64,000 nt of DNA from Burkholderia pyrrocinia (GCF_018417535.1 NZ_CP070978.1:3100001-3164000); one strand, 5' to 3'. Shown: positions 32,909 through 42,527, counted from the first letter of the stretch. Made by a program: numbers and translations. Notes: a model not told the origin generated them from the sequence alone.

Positions 32909-35125
32909 TCACGCCTTCGCGCTATCCGCCGAATCGAACGGCAGCACGTAATGCCGCTTGCCCGTCGCCGCGAAGATCGCGTTCGCGACCGCCGGCCCGA
33001 TCGGCGCGACGCCCGGCTCGCCGACCCCGGTCGGCGCTTCGGCCGACGGCACGATATGCACTTCGACCTTCGGCATCTCGGCCATCCGCAGCACGTGGTA
33101 GCCGTCGAAGTTGCGCTGTTCGACCTGGCCGTCCTTCAGCGTGATCGCGCTGTGCAGTACCGCGCCGAGCCCGAAGCCGATACCGCCTTCCATCTGTGCT
33201 GCAACGATGTCGGGGTTGATCGCGATCCCGCAATCCACCACGCACACCACGCGCTCGACCTTCACCTTGCCGTCCGCGTCGACCGACACCTCGGCCACCT
33301 GCGCGACATAGCTCTTGAACGCCTCGGCGACCGCGATCCCGCGCCCGCGGCCCTTCGGCAGCGGCTTGGCCGGATCCCAGCCGGCCTTCTGCGCGGCCAG
33401 CTCCAGCACCGCGCGCATGCGCGGCTCCTTCGCGAGCAGGTCGCGGCGGAACGCGTACGGATCCTTGCCGGCGGTGTGCGCGGCTTCGTCGATGAATGCC
33501 TCGACCGCGTAGGCCGTGTGCGAACTGCCGACCACGCGCCACCACAGCACGGGTACGCCCGTCTTCGCGGTGGTGAGCTCGACCGACACGTTCGGCACTG
33601 CGTACGGCAGGTTCGCCGCACCCTCGACCGACGTTGCGTCGACGCCGTTCTTGACCATGAACGCCTCGAACGGCGTGCCGGCAAGGATCGACTGGCCGAC
33701 GATCCGGTGGCGCCAGCCGACCAGCCGGCCGTCCGCGGTCAGGCCCGCGTCGAGCTTGTGGAAGTACATCGGCCGGTAGAAGCCGCCCTGGATGTCGTCC
33801 TCGCGCGTCCACAGCAGCTTGACGGGCTTGCCGTCCGCGCCGAGCGCCTTCGCGATCGACACGGCCTCGACCACATAGTCCGACCACGCGTTCGCGCGCC
33901 GGCCGAAGCTGCCGCCCGCATACAGCGTGTGGATCTGCACCTGCTCGGGCTTCAGGCCCGCGACCCTGGCCGCGTTGGCCTGGTCGACCGTCTGGAACTG
34001 GTCGCCGGCCCAGATCTCGCAACGGTCGGCCGACAGCTTGACGACCGCGTCGAGCGGCTCCATCGGCGCGTGCGCGAGATACGGGAATTCGTACGTCGCG
34101 CTGATCTTGCGCGCCGCGCCCGCGATCGCCGCGTCGGCATCGCCGTCCTTGCGCGCCGACGTGCCCGGCTTGTCGGCGAGCTGCCGGTATTCGCGCATGA
34201 TCTCGTCCGAGCCGCGCTTCTCGGCGTTCGTTTCGTCCCATACGACCTTCAGCGCGTCGCGGCCCTGTTTCGCGGCCCAGAAGCCGTTCGCGACGACCGC
34301 GACGCCACCCGGCACCTGCACGACCGACACGATGCCCGGCACGGCCTTCGCGGCCGTCGCGTCGAACGACTTCACGGTCGCGCCGAAGCGCGGCGGGCGC
34401 TGCAGCAGCGCGACGCGCATGCCGGGGAACGTCGTGTCGAGCGTGAAATGCGCGGTGCCGTTCGATTTCGCCGATGCATCGACGCGCGGAATCCGCTGGC
34501 CGATCAGCTTGAAATCGGCCGGCTGCTTCAGCGTGACCTTGTCAGGCACGGGCAGCTTCGACGCGTCGGCGACGAGCGTGCCGTAGGCGGCCGTCTTGCC
34601 GCTCTTCGCGTGCGTGACGACGCCATTGGCCGTCGTCAGCTCGCCGGCCGGCACCTTCCAGCGTGCCGCGGCAGCCGACACCAGCATCGCGCGGGCCTTG
34701 CCGCCCGCTTCGCGCAACTGCTGCCACGAGTTCGCCATCGCCGAGCTGCCGCCCGTGCCCTGCATCGTGCCGAACGCGAGGTTCGCATAGCGCTTCGCAT
34801 CGGCCGGTGCGCTTTCGACGCGCACGCTCGACCAGTCGGCGTCGAGCTCCTCGGCGACGATCGTCGCGATACCTGTATACGCACCCTGGCCGAGTTCGAC
34901 GTGCTTCGCGATGACCGTGACGGCACCGTCGGGCGTGATGCGCAGGAACGCGTTCGGCGCGAAGCCGGCGGCGGGCGCGGGCGCGGTCGCGGCGAGCGCG
35001 CGGCGGCCGACGCCGGCCCATTCGAAGCCGATGGTCAGGCTGACGGCGGCCGCGGCGCCCGCGGCCTTCAGGAACGTGCGGCGCGACGGGCGCACCGCAC
35101 CGCGGTTGTCGAGTTCGATGGTCAT
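32909..35125 (-). CDS. molybdopterin-binding large subunit of IorB-type oxidoreductase
   Basis: A 738-residue xanthine-dehydrogenase-family subunit carrying the molybdenum cofactor. Like isoquinoline 1-oxidoreductase beta, it is a single large chain with a twin-arginine signal ([16 protein letters not shown], Arg15-Arg16), so the assembled enzyme is folded first and exported by Tat. Characteristic stretches are [43 protein letters not shown] and the cofactor-facing [18 protein letters not shown] near the end. The start at 35125 has GGGAG upstream. The small Fe-S subunit gene is two bases upstream. Substrates in the family are N-heterocycles or aldehydes; I cannot say which. Confidence 0.88.
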   Translation of the reverse strand: MTIELDNRGAVRPSRRTFLKAAGAAAAVSLTIGFEWAGVGRRALAATAPAPAAGFAPNAFLRITPDGAVTVIAKHVELGQGAYTGIATIVAEELDADWSSVRVESAPADAKRYANLAFGTMQGTGGSSAMANSWQQLREAGGKARAMLVSAAAARWKVPAGELTTANGVVTHAKSGKTAAYGTLVADASKLPVPDKVTLKQPADFKLIGQRIPRVDASAKSNGTAHFTLDTTFPGMRVALLQRPPRFGATVKSFDATAAKAVPGIVSVVQVPGGVAVVANGFWAAKQGRDALKVVWDETNAEKRGSDEIMREYRQLADKPGTSARKDGDADAAIAGAARKISATYEFPYLAHAPMEPLDAVVKLSADRCEIWAGDQFQTVDQANAARVAGLKPEQVQIHTLYAGGSFGRRANAWSDYVVEAVSIAKALGADGKPVKLLWTREDDIQGGFYRPMYFHKLDAGLTADGRLVGWRHRIVGQSILAGTPFEAFMVKNGVDATSVEGAANLPYAVPNVSVELTTAKTGVPVLWWRVVGSSHTAYAVEAFIDEAAHTAGKDPYAFRRDLLAKEPRMRAVLELAAQKAGWDPAKPLPKGRGRGIAVAEAFKSYVAQVAEVSVDADGKVKVERVVCVVDCGIAINPDIVAAQMEGGIGFGLGAVLHSAITLKDGQVEQRNFDGYHVLRMAEMPKVEVHIVPSAEAPTGVGEPGVAPIGPAVANAIFAATGKRHYVLPFDSADSAKA

Positions 35126-35127
35126 GG

Positions 35128-35589
35128 TCAGGCTCCCAGCGTCGCGGCCGCGTCGTGGATCGCGGCCCGGATGCGGGCGTAGGTCGCACAGCGGCACAGG
35201 TTGCCGTTCATCGCGGCGTCGATGTCCGCGTCGGTCGGCTTCGGATTTTGTTCGAGCAACGCGGTGGCCGACATGATCTGGCCGGACTGGCAATAGCCGC
35301 ATTGCGGAACCTGCAGCTTGACCCATGCGGCCTGCACGGCATGCGCGGGCTTGCTCTGCAGGCCTTCGATCGTCGTGATGTGCTTGCCCGCGATGCCGGC
35401 GAGCGGCAGCACGCACGAGCGGACGGCCTGGCCTTCGAGATGCACCGTGCACGCGCCGCACTGCGCCATGCCGCAGCCGAACTTCGTGCCGGTCAGTCCT
35501 GCGTGTTCGCGAATCGCCCAGAGGACGGGCATCGACGGATCGGCGTCGAGCGTGACGTTCTTGCCGTTGAGGACAAACGAGGTAGGCAT
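35128..35589 (-). CDS. [2Fe-2S] small subunit of IorA-type oxidoreductase
   Basis: A 153-residue protein with two [2Fe-2S] centres. The plant-ferredoxin-like site reads [10 protein letters not shown] with a later Cys (residues 39, 44, 47 and 59). The second, C-terminal site is CGYCQSGQ plus GNLCRCATY. The start ATG at 35589 is favoured since GGAGA lies eight bases upstream; ATG 35604 has no site. It passes electrons from the molybdenum subunit encoded immediately downstream. The third partner (a cytochrome c) sometimes found with IorAB is absent. It is divergent from an AraC regulator, its probable controller. Confidence 0.92.
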   Translation of the reverse strand: MPTSFVLNGKNVTLDADPSMPVLWAIREHAGLTGTKFGCGMAQCGACTVHLEGQAVRSCVLPLAGIAGKHITTIEGLQSKPAHAVQAAWVKLQVPQCGYCQSGQIMSATALLEQNPKPTDADIDAAMNGNLCRCATYARIRAAIHDAAATLGA

Positions 35590-35770
35590 TTTGGTTGTCT
35601 CCATGGGGAAAACCCGGCATGCGCCCGGTTAGCGGGCAGTGTGCGCGAGCGCGCGGAATTTGCGTCTACCCAATCCTGCAAATTTATTGAACAATCCTGC
35701 AAATCCCGGGCACGCCGTGAGCCGTTTCGCTATGCTCCCGCGACATGGGGAAATCAATCGAGGATTCGTC

Positions 35771-36694
35771 ATGGACCTGACCGATATCGTGGCGTCGCGC
35801 GAATCCGGGCGGCGCGAACTGGCGTCGCTGATCGGCCGTTTCGCGCCCGCGGACGGTTCCCATTCGACCGCCGTGCCGGGCCTGATGCTGCACCGGCACA
35901 CGCGTCCGGTCGATCTCGGCTGCGGCGTGTCGCGCGCCGCGCTCGTGATCGCCGCGCAGGGCGCGAAGCGCGTGATCGTGGCCGGCCAGGCTTACGAATA
36001 CGACACGCAGAATTGCCTGATTACGTCGATCGACTTGCCGATCCTGTCGCGCGTGACGCACGCGTCGCCCGATGCGCCGTACCTGTGCCTGTCGCTGACG
36101 CTCGATCCGCAGCGGATCGTCGAGCTCGCGGCCGAGATGCGGCTGCCCGAGCCCGACGCGGGCCCCGAAGGCGAAGGGATCGCGCTCGCCGAGCTGACGC
36201 CGCCGCTGCTCGACGCCGCGCTGCGGCTGGTGCGGCTGCTCGATACGCCGGCCGACATTCCGGTCGTCGCGCCGCTGATCGAAAAGGAACTGCTGTACCG
36301 GCTGATGACGAGCGGGCAGGGCACGCGGTTGCGGCATATGGCGATCGCGGGCAGCCAGACGCACCGGATCGCACGCGCGATCGAGTGGATCCGCGATCAT
36401 TACGCGGAGCCGATGCGCGTCGAGTCGCTCGCGCAGGCGGTCAACATGAGCGTGTCGTCGCTGCACCACCATTTCAAGCACGTGACGACGCTGAGCCCGC
36501 TGCAGTACCAGAAGCAGTTGCGGCTGCACGAGGCGCGGCGGCTGTTGCTGCGGCAGGGCGGCGATGTCGGGTCGGTGGCCGCCGTCGTCGGTTACGAGAG
36601 CGCGTCGCAGTTCAGCCGCGAATACAGCCGGCTGTTCGGCGCGCCGCCGATGCGCGACGTCGTGCACCTGAGGAAGAAGGAACTGCTCGGCTGA
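35771..36694 (+). CDS. AraC-family regulator (YqhC-like N-terminal domain)
   Basis: A 307-residue activator. The N-terminal half contains RPVDLGCGVSRAALVIAAQGAKRVIVAGQAYEYD, typical of the AraC_N domain of YqhC-like proteins that sense aldehydes or related stress. The C-terminal half has the two helix-turn-helix motifs: PMRVESLAQAVNMSVSSLHHHFKHVT and GDVGSVAAVVGYESASQFSREYSRLFG. The start at 35771 follows GAGGATTCGTC. It diverges from the iorA-iorB pair, so it probably controls that operon; an aldehyde inducer would fit both families. Confidence 0.87.
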   Translation: MDLTDIVASRESGRRELASLIGRFAPADGSHSTAVPGLMLHRHTRPVDLGCGVSRAALVIAAQGAKRVIVAGQAYEYDTQNCLITSIDLPILSRVTHASPDAPYLCLSLTLDPQRIVELAAEMRLPEPDAGPEGEGIALAELTPPLLDAALRLVRLLDTPADIPVVAPLIEKELLYRLMTSGQGTRLRHMAIAGSQTHRIARAIEWIRDHYAEPMRVESLAQAVNMSVSSLHHHFKHVTTLSPLQYQKQLRLHEARRLLLRQGGDVGSVAAVVGYESASQFSREYSRLFGAPPMRDVVHLRKKELLG

Positions 36695-36736
36695 CGCGGC
36701 GGCGTAGGGCCGAACGCGCAGCCGGGCCGTGGCGCC

Positions 36737-36764
36737 GGTCGTCGCTCAGCGGTCGTCGCTCAGC
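36737..36764 (+). repeat. 14-bp tandem duplication
   Basis: GGTCGTCGCTCAGC occurs twice in a row at 36737-36750 and 36751-36764, immediately beside the end of the glycoside-hydrolase remnant. It may mark a rearrangement. Confidence 0.8.
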
Positions 36765-36773
36765 GGTTATCGA

Positions 36774-36923
36774 TTACTTCGCGACGACTGCCGTCTGCAG
36801 GAACGTCGGCGCGATCCGCCAGTCCGGCACATAGTGCGCCGGCCACGCGCCCGTCGTATCGACCGCGTTGAAATAGACCACCACCTTCAGCAGCGGATAG
36901 CGCCACAGCGACCGCTGGAATCT
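36774..36923 (-). pseudogene. C-terminal remnant of a glycoside-hydrolase-like protein
   Basis: About 49 codons ending in TAA encode a stretch that reads as a genuine protein end: FQRSLWRYPLLKVVVYFNAVD, then PAHYVPDWRIAP. The (K)VVYFNAVD...DWRI pattern resembles the C-terminus of GH26-like glycosidases found in bacterial polysaccharide clusters. Nothing upstream continues the domain, so it is a fragment. It joins directly to a piece of a different gene (next entry). Family assignment is from pattern memory and tentative. Confidence 0.5.
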
Positions 36924-36968
36924 CGGGTATTGAAGATGCGCGCGACACGCACGTCGATGCCGTGCGTG
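36924..36968 (-). pseudogene. fragment of nucleotide-sugar epimerase/decarboxylase
   Basis: In one minus-strand frame the codons spell THGIDVRVARIFNT, a near-perfect match to the internal block G-x-x-VRVARIFNT of UDP-glucuronate decarboxylase and related NAD-dependent epimerases. A stop codon lies three codons upstream of it and the family continuation (YGPRM) is lost at the junction with the glycosidase remnant. It is too short to be functional. Confidence 0.45.
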
Positions 36969-38870
36969 CGTTAGTGGTTGCAGCAGGGCGTCTCGGCTGC
37001 GTGCTTGCCTTCGTTGCGGCAAGCGCGCGGGTCGATCGTGTTTGCGTTGCTGCGATTGGTTTCCCTCTGCGGATGCGCGACGGGTCGCCGTGGATCTCGC
37101 TGTTCGAAGCCTGGAACACGCGCGACCCTGTCATTCATGGCTTTCCCCTTCGTCGAGCATCTCCAGGAACTCCACGTCGATTTGCTCGACGGCGGCGCGC
37201 ACACGTTCCATTCCGCTGCAAGGGCATCGTTTCGGCAAGCGCCGGTTCGCCTGTGCTGATGTCGACGAAACTCGCGATAAATCAGGCTTTTGCGGAATCG
37301 TTAACGAAAAATCGGTGTTGAATCGGCATGTTTCAACAATGAGAATCAAGCGGATAACTGCTTGAAAACGTTTCTCCAATTTATCGCCAGTCGGGTGGCT
37401 CCAAGTGTGAAAGGAGAATCGAGCGAAAATGACAAACTGATGAACCTGTTTCGGTCGGGATTGCACGTTTTCATTCGTTTTGGTTATTGCAGCGGTAACG
37501 GTCGAAATGACGACATCATCGTCATGCGATCGCGTCGGTATTTTCACGGATGAATCAAATTCGTTTCGACTGTCGGGACGAATGCGTGTCGCCGACGGTT
37601 CGGCGGCGGCCGAACCGTGCTGGCAGGACGGTGCGCCGCACGCTTCGATTCCCGTTTGTCCGACCATTGGCGGGCGGCCGCACGCGCTGCGACGCACGGT
37701 TCACAAGCGAAAAGACGGGGGCCGCCCGTCCTGCGCGGCGGCACGCTTCTCAAGTATGAAACACCCGTTCATCTGGCCATTCGGCGAGGGTCCATGGGCC
37801 GGATTCGTCCGTCTAATCCCGGTATTGCTTCGCGACGCTAAACGATCGCCGCGTGTGCGCGACCGTTGCCGCGATACATTCCTGAAACAAAAAGTGACGT
37901 TTCCGGCGATTCGTGCCGGCGCGGCGGCCGTTCGGCGCGCGCAATGAACGGTGGAATAACGCGTGGCATGCTGCTTGCGACATTGGACGCACCGGCGAGC
38001 GGTCGACACGATGCAACAACGATGTGGGGGCGGCCAGCTCGTCAATAAGCCAGTCGGGGAAACGGCGATGAAGACCATAAGCAGTAGCTTGATCCGCGCG
38101 TTCTTTGCGCACCATAGGGGTAGTCGGAAAGATCGGGGGAGTGCTTGCGACGCAGTGCCAGCGTCGCGGGTCGTTCTTTGCCGATTTCCCGCACTCCGCA
38201 CGCTGGAGCGGTTGTTGCTCCGCGCGACAACCAGGCGACAGCGGTGCTCGCCCTCGTTCAGCTCACCCGGATCGATCAGCCTGTTCGTGCCGGACAGGTG
38301 ACGCCGATTCGTCTTCGACCGTGCAAGGCCGTTTCGATCGCACCGGGCCAATACCGGCGCCGGCTGGATTAGATCGAACGCCCGTCGGACGGATTATCCG
38401 GAAACCTTTCGTCGCTAGCTCAGGGAGCAGACATGCCATCAGGCCGCAATGCAGGCCCGCTATCGCTCGATTAAAGAGCGCATCTTTACGGCACTGCATT
38501 TTGCGGCGATAAATATATTCTCGCATTTTTGATTCCAGAAACGGATGCCGGTGCTGGCATCCGTTTCCGGCGGGGTATCGAAAATCGCGGGCCGGAAAGA
38601 TGTGCGCGTCATTCCGGTTTGGCGAATCAATGTGTTTTCGAAAAAATATTGAATATTCATAAAATTAATCGAAAACAGCTATTTCCAAATTTTGGATAAC
38701 TTAAAAATAAGATTCGTCTGTCAAAAATATCAAAAATATCAGTTTCACGTCCAGCAATAATTTCTTGATTTGATAGTAATCCTTAATTTTCTGAGGATTG
38801 CTCGCGGCGGGAAGATTGATGGCGTGCGATCTTCCTTGCTCATTCTGTCCACGCCGTAATGGAGTCGACC
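36969..38870. other. gene-poor region, probable deletion scar
   Basis: About 1.9 kb with no gene I can support. ORFs here lack ribosome-binding sites and family features. Base composition is mixed and falls clearly below the genome norm from about 38.5 to 38.85 kb. It contains a hairpin at 38538-38567 and an AT-rich approach to the secreted-protein genes. The stretch around 37131-37206 on the minus strand could encode a short acidic peptide ending EFLEMLDEGESHE, overlapping a further ATG, but I do not recognise it. Confidence 0.5.
38538..38567. other. 12-bp perfect hairpin in AT-rich intergenic DNA
   Basis: GAAACGGATGCC (38538-38549) pairs with GGCATCCGTTTC (38556-38567) around GGTGCT. No T-run follows on either strand, so it is not a standard terminator; it could be an RNA structure or protein site about 300 bp before the secreted-protein operon. 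Confidence 0.5.
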
Positions 38871-39194
38871 ATGAAGAAGCTTCTGATTGCAGCAGCAGTT
38901 CTGGCGGTTTCGGGTGCAGCGTTCGCAGGTAGCGGCACGGTGTCGAGCAGCAATTCGACGAGCGGCGGCCAGACGATGGCCGGGGTTGCCGGGTTCGGCC
39001 ACTTCACCGCGACCGATTCCGGCTCGGCACTCGGCGCAGCCGGCGCAACGGCTGGTGGCGGCAGCAGCGGTTCGATCTCGTACACGGACCACACGCAAAC
39101 GTCGACGGTCGGCGGCTTCGGCTTCGGCGGCGCACAGGCGGGTGGCACGAGCGGCGCGAATGCCGGTTCGATCGGCTGGACGTTTCACCACTAA
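38871..39194 (+). CDS. secreted Gly/Ser/Thr-rich protein A, unknown function
   Basis: A 107-residue protein with a textbook Sec signal peptide (MKKLLIAAAVLAVSGAAFA|GSGT). The mature ~88 residues are almost entirely Gly, Ser, Ala and Thr with few charges and no Cys, ending GSIGWTFHH. ATGGAG before ATG 38871 gives the Shine-Dalgarno; a start at 38859 would destroy it. Composition fits a surface fibre, amyloid or matrix protein, but I recognise no family or curli/Fap repeat. First of five consecutive exported-protein genes. Confidence 0.6.
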   Translation: MKKLLIAAAVLAVSGAAFAGSGTVSSSNSTSGGQTMAGVAGFGHFTATDSGSALGAAGATAGGGSSGSISYTDHTQTSTVGGFGFGGAQAGGTSGANAGSIGWTFHH

Positions 39195-39221
39195 GCCGCG
39201 CGCGTAGCGTTCGTCATTGGC

Positions 39222-39236
39222 TGGCGGTACGGATGC
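39222..39236 (+). promoter_or_regulatory. possible sigma-54 promoter element
   Basis: TGGCGGTACGGATGC has GG and GC 12 bases apart as in the -24/-12 consensus TGGCAC-N5-TTGC, but matches it only in part. It lies 69 bp before secreted protein B. It is of interest only because the locus ends in a sigma-54 activator gene. Confidence 0.25.
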
Positions 39237-39304
39237 CGGGTTTCACCCCACGCGGGCAGGCCCGGTTCCGCCACCGCCGAACTTCCTCACAGCAAGGGAT
39301 TGCT

Positions 39305-39895
39305 ATGAAAGCCAACGTCATATTAGCGACAGCGCTCACCGTCATATCGTCGGCTGCATTGGCAGCCGGTTCGTCCACGATCAACCAGACGCAATCCGTT
39401 GCAGCGGGTGTTTCCGGTTCGGTACTGGTCGGCTCCGGCAGCTATACCAGCAATTCGACTTCGACGGCGGGTGCGAATGCAGGAAGTACCGTGACACCCG
39501 CTGGTTCCGCCGGCACGGCATCCGCTTTTCACAATTCGACCTCGACGGCCAGCGGTTCGGGCACGAACGGTGGCGCGTTCGCGGCAGGCGGCGGTATCGG
39601 TGCCGCAGGCTCGTTCGGCGGAAACGGCAGCACGAACGAGAACGCGAATGCGCTGTCGGGAGGGGTGACCGCCACGATCGTACTCGGCGCGAACCACTAC
39701 ACGGCCACGGGTGCGAACGACCAGGGCATCGCCAACGCGGGTGCTGCCGGGCTCACGGGCAGTGGCGGTTCAGGCGCGATCGCGGGTTCGGATCATTTCA
39801 ACTCGTCGACCGTGTGGAGTACCGGTCCGGCCGGCTGGCCGTCCGCAGCAGGCGGAAGCCAGGGCAGTTCGAGCGCGACCGGAAGCAGTCATTAG
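39305..39895 (+). CDS. secreted Gly/Ser/Thr/Asn-rich protein B, unknown function
   Basis: A 196-residue protein with signal peptide (VILATALTVISSAALA|AGSS). The mature part is Gly/Ser/Ala/Thr/Asn-rich with loose repeats such as NSTSTAGANAG and NSTSTASGSG, no Cys and very few charged residues. It resembles protein A in composition, suggesting related structural subunits. The start follows CAAGGG. Low complexity and many Asn/Gln-Ser-Gly stretches suggest beta-rich fibre or adhesin material, but this is inference. Confidence 0.6.
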   Translation: MKANVILATALTVISSAALAAGSSTINQTQSVAAGVSGSVLVGSGSYTSNSTSTAGANAGSTVTPAGSAGTASAFHNSTSTASGSGTNGGAFAAGGGIGAAGSFGGNGSTNENANALSGGVTATIVLGANHYTATGANDQGIANAGAAGLTGSGGSGAIAGSDHFNSSTVWSTGPAGWPSAAGGSQGSSSATGSSH

Positions 39896-39967
39896 TCAGA
39901 TGTGGGGGGCCAGTTTCCCAGCGACGCTGGTCTCTTTTACCGCAGTGTTGTCACGTAAGGAGTTGGC

Positions 39968-40249
39968 ATGAAGCGGAAACTGATTGCTGCCGCTCTGATG
40001 CTCGCGTCTCTGACGGCGTATGGCGCTGACCGTGCCGCCGATGGTGTGCAATCGAATATGCAGACGTCAAACAACCCTGACCAGACAATCAAACCGTCAG
40101 TACAACAAACGCTTTCGTCGGGCAGTGCCATCGGCGAGCCGGACGCTAAGCAATGGCAGGGCATGTCGGCCGGCTCGTGGTCCCAGCTGGGCAGCGGCTG
40201 GAAGCAGTTCGGGGAAGCAGCAAAAACTGAAGTCATTCAGGGGAATTAG
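39968..40249 (+). CDS. small exported protein C, unknown function
   Basis: A 93-residue protein with a signal peptide (KLIAAALMLASLTAYG|ADRA) and a polar mature domain of ~73 residues ending in an amphipathic WSQLGSGWKQFGEAAKTEV stretch. AAGGAGTTGGC precedes the ATG. It is less low-complexity than its neighbours and might be a chaperone or nucleator for them. The gene is 72 bp from the previous one and 44 bp from the next, consistent with one transcript. Confidence 0.6.
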   Translation: MKRKLIAAALMLASLTAYGADRAADGVQSNMQTSNNPDQTIKPSVQQTLSSGSAIGEPDAKQWQGMSAGSWSQLGSGWKQFGEAAKTEVIQGN

Positions 40250-40293
40250 TACGGTTGCCTGGGTGGGAGGTCAAACCTCGTCCGGAGAGTGAA

Positions 40294-41787
40294 ATGAACA
40301 GCAACAGGATCAAGGTGGCGTGCGCGGCAATGTTCGCGATGACCACGATCGGTGCCCAGGCACAAACCGCCGACTCGACTTCGAGCGCGCAGTCCTCGAC
40401 GTCGTCGACGGCGATCAGCCAGGGCGGCGGCTCGAGCATGAACACGAACACCACGAGCTCGCGCGGCGGCAATGCCACCAGCAGCAGCGGGGTTCGCGGT
40501 AGCGGCAATTCGAGCGTGAATGTGAACGTGACGATGCCCTCCGGCACGAGCGGCGGCTCGAACGTGACGCCGCAGAGCGTGAGCGCGCTCCAGTCGCCCG
40601 GTTCGCCCGGTACCAACCCGTTCAACACCCAGGCGTCGGAAAACGTCAACTACTCGGGTACGCAGACGATCAAGACGAACCCGGCCATCCAGGCGCCCGG
40701 CCTCACGACCACGCTGTCCGACACCTGCATGGGGTCGGTGAGCGTCGGCGTGTCGTTCCCGGGGTTCGGCGCGACGGGCGGCACGACGCTGGTCGACCAG
40801 GCTTGCGTGCGTCGTCTCGATGCGCGTGAATTCCGCGCGATGGGCCTGACCGACGTGGCGCTCGCGCTGCTCTGCCAGAGCGACGCGAACCGGCGCGCGG
40901 TGGAAGCCACCGGGCATCTGTGCCCGGGCACGACCGCACCGCTCGCGCGTTCGAATGTCGCGCCCAGCGCCGAAGCGACCGTCGCCGACGACGTGAAGTA
41001 TCACGATCCGATCGTGCGCAACCGCATGGGCCTGCCGCCGCTCGACGCAGCCGCGCCGGCGCAGCCCCGCCCGGTTGCGACGACGGCGGGACAGGCGGCG
41101 CCTATCCCGGTGCCGGTGCCCGTGCCCGTGCCGGCGATCGCGCCGGTTGCCGCAGCACCGGCAGTCGCGGCGCCGGCGGTTGCCGCAGCCGCACCGGCAG
41201 TTGCAGCCGCACCCGCTGCCGCGGTCGCGCCGGCAGCCGCGATGGCAGCCGTGCCGGCTGCAGCCTTCATCGCTGCACCGGCTGTCGCCGACAAGGCGCC
41301 CGAGCCTGCACCGGTAGTTGCCGACAAGGCTCCCGAGCCCGCTCCGGTTGTTGCCGACAAGGCACCCGAGCCCGCACCGGTAGTTGCCGACAAGGCACCC
41401 GAGCCCGCACCGGTAGTTGCCGACAAGGCACCCGAGCCCGCTCCGGCCGTCGCCGACAAGGCGCCCGAGCCTGCACTGATAGTTGCCGACAAGGCGCCGG
41501 AGCCGATGCCGGCCGCGACCGACAACGCAGCGCAAGCCGCCGCCGAAGCGCCCGCACCGGAAGCCGCGCAGCCTGTCGCTGCCGCGCCTGCGGCCGACAT
41601 GCCGGCAGCCGACGCAAAGGTGCCGGACGCGGCCGAATCCGCTGCCGCGCCTGCGCCGGCCGCCGACATGCCGGCGTTGACCGATCCGGCGCTGGCATTG
41701 CCGCCGGCTTCGGTCGACCAGCAGGCCGCACCGGCTGCACCGGTCGCGCCGACGCCGGCTGTCATTTCGACGAGCACGTCGTCGTAA
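40294..41787 (+). CDS. large exported protein D with Cys domain and 11-residue repeats
   Basis: A 497-residue protein in four parts. (1) Signal peptide (VACAAMFAMTTIGAQA|QTAD). (2) A Ser/Thr/Asn/Gly-rich region to about residue 110. (3) A conserved-looking globular segment of ~90 residues with four Cys (DTCMGSVSVGVSFPGFGATGG, ACVRRLDAREFRAMG, ALLCQSDANRR, HLCPG). (4) A long Ala/Pro/Val stalk containing seven 11-residue repeats (VVADKAPEPAP type). Such stalks usually span the periplasm or cell wall. The Cys domain may be the functional head. The start ATG 40294 follows GGAGAGTGAA. No known family recognised. Confidence 0.6.
   Translation: MNSNRIKVACAAMFAMTTIGAQAQTADSTSSAQSSTSSTAISQGGGSSMNTNTTSSRGGNATSSSGVRGSGNSSVNVNVTMPSGTSGGSNVTPQSVSALQSPGSPGTNPFNTQASENVNYSGTQTIKTNPAIQAPGLTTTLSDTCMGSVSVGVSFPGFGATGGTTLVDQACVRRLDAREFRAMGLTDVALALLCQSDANRRAVEATGHLCPGTTAPLARSNVAPSAEATVADDVKYHDPIVRNRMGLPPLDAAAPAQPRPVATTAGQAAPIPVPVPVPVPAIAPVAAAPAVAAPAVAAAAPAVAAAPAAAVAPAAAMAAVPAAAFIAAPAVADKAPEPAPVVADKAPEPAPVVADKAPEPAPVVADKAPEPAPVVADKAPEPAPAVADKAPEPALIVADKAPEPMPAATDNAAQAAAEAPAPEAAQPVAAAPAADMPAADAKVPDAAESAAAPAPAADMPALTDPALALPPASVDQQAAPAAPVAPTPAVISTSTSS
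41281..41511 (+). repeat. 33-bp tandem repeat (seven units) in gene of protein D
   Basis: Seven consecutive 11-codon units of the form [V/A/I]VADKAPEP[A/M][P/L]. The inner units are near-identical at the DNA level, a sign of expansion by recombination; repeat number may differ between strains. Confidence 0.9.
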
Positions 41788-41874
41788 GCACGCGGGCCGG
41801 GAAGCCGTGCGACCGGAACACCGGTCGCACGCCAGCCGCTCGGCCCCGATGCGCGACGGTCGTGCCGGTTTGAC

Positions 41875-41912
41875 GGGTGTTGGTCCCATCCCCGAGGTCA
41901 ACACCTCTTTTT
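41875..41912 (+). terminator. terminator after protein D gene
   Basis: GGTGTTG (41876-41882) pairs with CAACACC (41899-41905), followed by TCTTTTTG. It lies 88 bp after the stop of protein D and 31 bp before the next gene, so the following gene may be expressed separately or by read-through. Confidence 0.6.
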
Positions 41913-41942
41913 GCCTGACGAGGATGCAAGGAGGCCTCAATC

Positions 41943-42527
41943 ATGAGGATCTTTCTGGTCGCTTTGCTGCTGGTCAGCGTGCAAGCCGCTGCGCAGTTGG
42001 TTTTTCAGAATCCCGCGGTCTTTGTCATCCTGAGCGAGCAGACCCTCGCGAACGCCGCGAGCGTCCAGCAGGCGCTGACGACGCTCAGCCGGCCCGACAA
42101 CACGGGATGCGCGCCGATGATGATGATCGGCGACCCGCAGATGATTTACATGATGCCCGAGGAAGGTCACGCGCCGTCGTGGCAGTCGCCGGTGTACGGC
42201 CGCGGCGCGCCGTTCAACGCGCAGAACGGGCCGACGCCGACGGGCAAGACGGTCGGCGCGATGCAGCACGCCGAGGACATGCAGACGCAGCCGTGGAGCG
42301 ACGGCAGCGCGATTACGCAGAAGATCGCCGGCGAGTCGAGGGTGTCGGCGGCGGACCGGGTGAGCGAGTGGCAGCGCAACGGGATCAACAGGATCGAGAC
42401 GGCCCGCGCGACGGATGTGACGGTGAACGGCAAGACCTACCGCGCCTATCGCGACGATCTCGACCGATCGGCGAAGCCGGTCATCGAGCCGCAGATCTAC
42501 ACCCGGCGCGTCGTTTTCTGCCGATAA
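41943..42527 (+). CDS. exported protein E, unknown function
   Basis: A 194-residue protein with a short signal peptide (MRIFLVALLLVSVQAAA|QLVF). The mature part starts with FQNPAVFVILSEQTLANAAS and has a Met-rich segment (APMMMIGDPQMIYMMPEEG) and a more ordinary charged C-terminal half (YRAYRDDLDRSAKPVIEPQIY). AAGGAGG lies upstream. No family recognised. It sits between the low-complexity secreted proteins and their likely regulator and could be an assembly factor. The Met cluster could bind metal, but that is speculation. Confidence 0.6.
   Translation: MRIFLVALLLVSVQAAAQLVFQNPAVFVILSEQTLANAASVQQALTTLSRPDNTGCAPMMMIGDPQMIYMMPEEGHAPSWQSPVYGRGAPFNAQNGPTPTGKTVGAMQHAEDMQTQPWSDGSAITQKIAGESRVSAADRVSEWQRNGINRIETARATDVTVNGKTYRAYRDDLDRSAKPVIEPQIYTRRVVFCR

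Noticed and set aside
37131..37697. 188-codon minus-strand ORF in the gene-poor region
   Set aside because: No ribosome-binding site, no domain, and mixed composition; only its very end looks protein-like, and I could not name it.
38538..38567. Hairpin taken as an intrinsic terminator
   Set aside because: The stem is perfect but neither strand has a following T-run, and no gene ends just before it.
38826..38850. TGGCGTGCGATCTTCCTTGC as a sigma-54 promoter for secreted protein A
   Set aside because: The GG and GC dinucleotides are 17 bases apart instead of 12, so it cannot serve as a -24/-12 element.
41001..41777. Minus-strand ORF with Gly/Ala/Ser repeats (GAGSGALSATT) opposite protein D
   Set aside because: It is the antisense reading of the VADKAPEPAP repeats; no start signal, and the plus-strand gene has a signal peptide and ribosome-binding site.
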